Shown here: piece by piece, positions 60,956 through 64,000 of the stretch
How the letters are laid out: each line of letters begins with the position of its first letter
Position numbering within the stretch: the first letter of the stretch is position 1
Source: Dentipellis sp. KUC8613
Taxonomy: Eukaryota; Basidiomycota; Agaricomycetes; Russulales; Hericiaceae
Direction: 5' to 3'
Assembly (NCBI GenBank): GCA_002286715.1
Contig: NSJX01000009.1
Span: 683,966-747,965 of the forward strand
DNA: 64,000 bases
The notes under the pieces: model-generated
What the model saw: the letters and a program-made list of their open reading frames with translations, nothing else
Told to the model about the DNA's origin: nothing
Databases searched by the model: none
Translations under genes and position numbers: made by a program

Positions 60956-62355
60956 AGAGCCGAGAGTCATGCACAGTCGAGAAAGGCACCAGGTTCGAGA
61001 ACCATCCTTTCATTTGTGCATAAGAACTGCTTCGTGGAGGCAAGGGCCATCCGATGCCTGTCGCGTACGGCTGGCCTAGTGGCCGTGGAGTATATAAAAC
61101 CAAAAAGCATGATATGATCACGCGGTTTCCACAGGGAACAGATACGACATACGAAGAGCAAAGGAAAGGAGAGCACTCTTGAAAAGCAGAAAGGGAACTT
61201 TCTGGTGCGACCCCGGATCGGCCCGGCCCGACAACGCCGAACGGACTGGAACTCGCCTTTCGTTCTGTCGGACTCCTTCAAGGAGGTTCCTTCCGGGTTT
61301 ACGGGTTCAAGCCTCCTGATCAATACCTTAGCTTCTTTCTTCTTCTACGCTTCCAAACAAGGTGTGTTCATAGTCGTCGCGCTATGCCGCGACAACAACA
61401 AATTGAACATACATAATTTAAACCGGTTTCGAGCAGAAGTCATGCTAGGCTTTTCGATGCTTCGTGCCTATGCCACAATGCGGACGCTCCGGTAAGTTGA
61501 AAACATCTGGTGCGTGTTTAAATCATGTATACCCTCACTTTGCACTTAGGCCTCATAATAGTGATAACTTCAATCTTATGGACGGAAACCTGGATGATGC
61601 GAGTTCTACTCAGATAGCTCATATCAACGTGCCGGATGAGACGAGGGCCCTGCGCTGATACGGACGCAAGGAGACTATCTATTTGATGAATATCTCCATC
61701 TGCCCCCCACAGATTGCACCCTGCAAATCCCCGAGAACGTGTCTACCGCCCCATGGAGTTCTGTGTTCGCCGCTTTCTCGGGATTGGTCAATCCTTCAAT
61801 GACGTCAATCTGAAGCCGAGTCTGAGAATGCTATTCCGACGCGCTACACAATCTCTACTTGATGGTGCACAATGTAAGCGTTACCCCTCTATGCTTTTTG
61901 CATAGGGCATCCGCTGATCTCACCTTCGTCTACCTTTGGGGCAAAATGTATGGGACTGCATGCGTGAATCAAGGATATGAAGTCATCGGAATTTCATCGA
62001 CTGGGAAGACATCAACGGGGCCTAAACTTCAGTGCAGAGATTGTATATTTGCTATCTTGTCAAGCATCGTTCTCCAGGCGTGTTCGCGTGCGATGGTCAT
62101 CACAGGCACATTTGATCAAATTGGCATCCCCAATCCCCTGAGGCTGGCCGCAGAAGACCGTAGCGCCTTGTTACGCCCTTGTCACTTCCGCGGACTGGTG
62201 ACATTAGAGCAAACATGCAACGACGGAAAGGCCGGTCATGAGTAACCCCTTCGGGATTGAGGCTAGAAGCGCGGCCTTCGACTTGGAATACGGATGGGTT
62301 TATGTCTTCAGCTATAAGCTCAAGACAGTACCTTTTGCTGGATCCTCACCCGCCC
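60956..62355. other. Intergenic, nothing recognised
   Basis: About 1.4 kb between the TRP1 relic and the last P450. TATATAAAA occurs at about 61091 on the plus strand without a gene after it. Short frames only. Confidence 0.4.
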
Positions 62356-64000
62356 ATGATGGACGAAATTTTCCTATCCTCAAATGTCTTTCGAAGCCCT
62401 ATTTTCTACGCCGCTACCTTAGCCTTTTCCGCTTTTTGTGCGGTGCGCTATGCTCGTGTTACTCGGCGCAACCTTCCTCCTGGGCCACAAGGTATATCAT
62501 TCCTACGCATTCTTCTTCGACTTCATCAAGAGCCATGGGAGATATTCAAGCAGCTGGGTCAAGAGTATGGCACGCATTTTTGGGCATTCACGACGATCTA
62601 AATTGACATTGTGGGCAGGCCCGCTTGTTTATATGAACGTCTTAGGCCAACCTCTTGTCGTCATCAACTCGCCGAAGGTCGCAGCGGATCTTCTAGACCG
62701 TCGGGCTGGGAAATATTCCGATCGGCCGCGCAACATTGTTGCTGGAGATCTCATGACGGGTGGGCTATTCATGCCGTTCAATCGGTACAGCGGGCTGTAA
62801 GCTCGTTCCTTGCCTTTCCTAGATGATCTCACGTAGCATGTTCCATATCTCTAGCTGGCGTCGCATGCGAAAGGCGGCACACGAAGGGCTCCATAAGGGT
62901 GTTATCACCATATTTTTACCGACACAGTATGACGAGGCCCTTGTGCTTACCTGCGGAGTGCTCTCTCACCCGCAGAACTGGGACGCCCATCTACGCCGCG
63001 CTTCTGCTTCGGCCACTATGTCCTTGGTGTACGATACACCTCCGATTGAATCAGAGGACGACCCATCTGTCAAAAGTATCAATGACTGCGTCGCTCGCCT
63101 GACGTGTGCCGCCGCTCCCGGAGCCCACCTTGTAGAACTCTTCCCCTGGATGATGCATATACCTAGCCGGTAAACTTCCCTTGTTACCCTGCCCATGCTG
63201 CATGATGGCTGATAGCACACAATGTAGACTTGCATCTTGGAAGCGGGTGGCTTTGGAGTGGTTTGCTCACGACTCGGCTATATTCGAGAAGCTCTTCCGC
63301 GCCGTGCGCGATCACCACGTAAGCTCTTACCGCCGTGGATCAGTCGACTTTATCCCTCATGGGTACATCTTGACAGGCTGCCGGGGTCGATCGCCCGAGT
63401 CTCGCGGCTACGTTCATAGAGGACTCCCAGCGCCATGGTTTATCTGAGCTTGAGAACTCCTGGCTATCCGCTACCTTGTAGTATGTCCTTGCGGCTCTTA
63501 CCACCATCAACATCGTACTGACGGTTTATCCTCCAGTGCCGCCGGGGCCGAAACAACATCAGGCGTTATGGCTTGGTGGATGCTTGCTATGGTTGCCTAC
63601 CCAGAGACGCAGCGTCAGGCCCAGGCAGAGTTGGACTCCGTTATTGGCCGCTCTCGCCTTCCGAAGTTTTCGGACTTCAGGAACCTGCCATATATCCGCG
63701 CCATGGTCAAAGAGGTTCTCCGCTGGCAGCCGGTCGATAGGTTGGGCGTGCCGCACCGTTCGACTGAAAACGACTGGTACGATGGCTACTTCATCCCAGC
63801 CGGATCCATCGTCATTGCAAATGTCTGGCGAATCAACCGCGACGCCAAATTATATGGTCCAGATGCGGAAGAATTCAACCCTGCGCGCCATCTCGATGAC
63901 GACGGCCAGGTTGCGCCTGGTCCCGCCGATATGAAGGAGGAGGGCCATGTCTCATACGGCTTCGGTCGCCGGATTTGTATCGGCAGGCATTTTGCGAATA
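62356..64000 (+). CDS. Cytochrome P450, tandem paralogue, 3' end beyond window
   Basis: Six exons visible (62356-62569, 62619-62796, 62855-63169, 63228-63318, 63377-63480, 63537 to edge). Exons 1-5 have exactly the sizes of the P450 at 54843 (214, 178, 315, 91, 104 bp). Anchor FYAATLAFSAFCAVRYA, NLPPGPQG, AGAETTSG, EVLR, FNPARHL and haem loop FGRRICIGRHFAN are all present, so the catalytic part is complete before the cut. Intron 1 begins GC (gcacgc) where the paralogue has gtatgc. Probably a recent duplicate acting on the same or a related terpenoid. Confidence 0.93.

Overview
The window looks like filamentous-fungal DNA from an agaricomycete basidiomycete. Genes are packed with 45-80 bp introns, some exons are only 13-27 bp, and the gene families are typical of that group: F-box, FunK1 kinase, class I sesquiterpene synthase, CYP multigene families and a Ty3/gypsy chromovirus. 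Exon joins below were read by eye and accepted only when frame and family motifs continued across the splice. A recurring oddity is GC-AG introns in several genes whose paralogue has GT-AG at the same place.

Left third (1-25 kb), accessory in character: a cut F-box gene; two secreted NucA/NucB-type DNase paralogues (2.4 and 7.4 kb) interleaved with two small secreted cysteine-rich proteins resembling the KP4 killer-toxin family (4.7 and 17 kb); three tRNA-Ala(AGC) genes; an assembly gap inside an inverted duplication; a cell-wall-integrity MAP kinase (SLT2/MPK1 type); an aldo-keto reductase; a MITE-like element; and a 4.66 kb LTR retrotransposon. The retrotransposon has identical LTRs and an intact target duplication, but its gag and protease region was replaced by an antisense piece of its own LTR, in frame. 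A FunK1 kinase follows.

Middle (25-54 kb): a 14-exon cytochrome P450; a Drs2-type P4 flippase divergently paired with a six-TM voltage-gated K+ channel; two tandem 14-exon paralogues (1303 and 1246 aa) with a Goodbye-like helical N-terminus, an EF-hand-like loop, an acidic linker, a beta-rich domain, zinc-finger pairs and a coiled coil; a GT61 glycosyltransferase divergent from a mitochondrial PDK/BCKDK-type kinase; and an Ams2/Spt21-like histone-gene regulator.

Right end (54-64 kb): a 98 bp minisatellite precedes a small terpene locus (P450, sesquiterpene synthase, P450 running off the edge). A decayed IGPS-PRAI fragment of the tryptophan gene TRP1 lies inside it on the opposite strand. The terpene synthase probably makes a sesquiterpene scaffold that the paralogous P450s oxidise. 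The best candidates for something undescribed are the tandem Goodbye/EF/zinc-finger genes, the secreted DNase plus KP4-like locus, and the rearranged but apparently mobilised retroelement.
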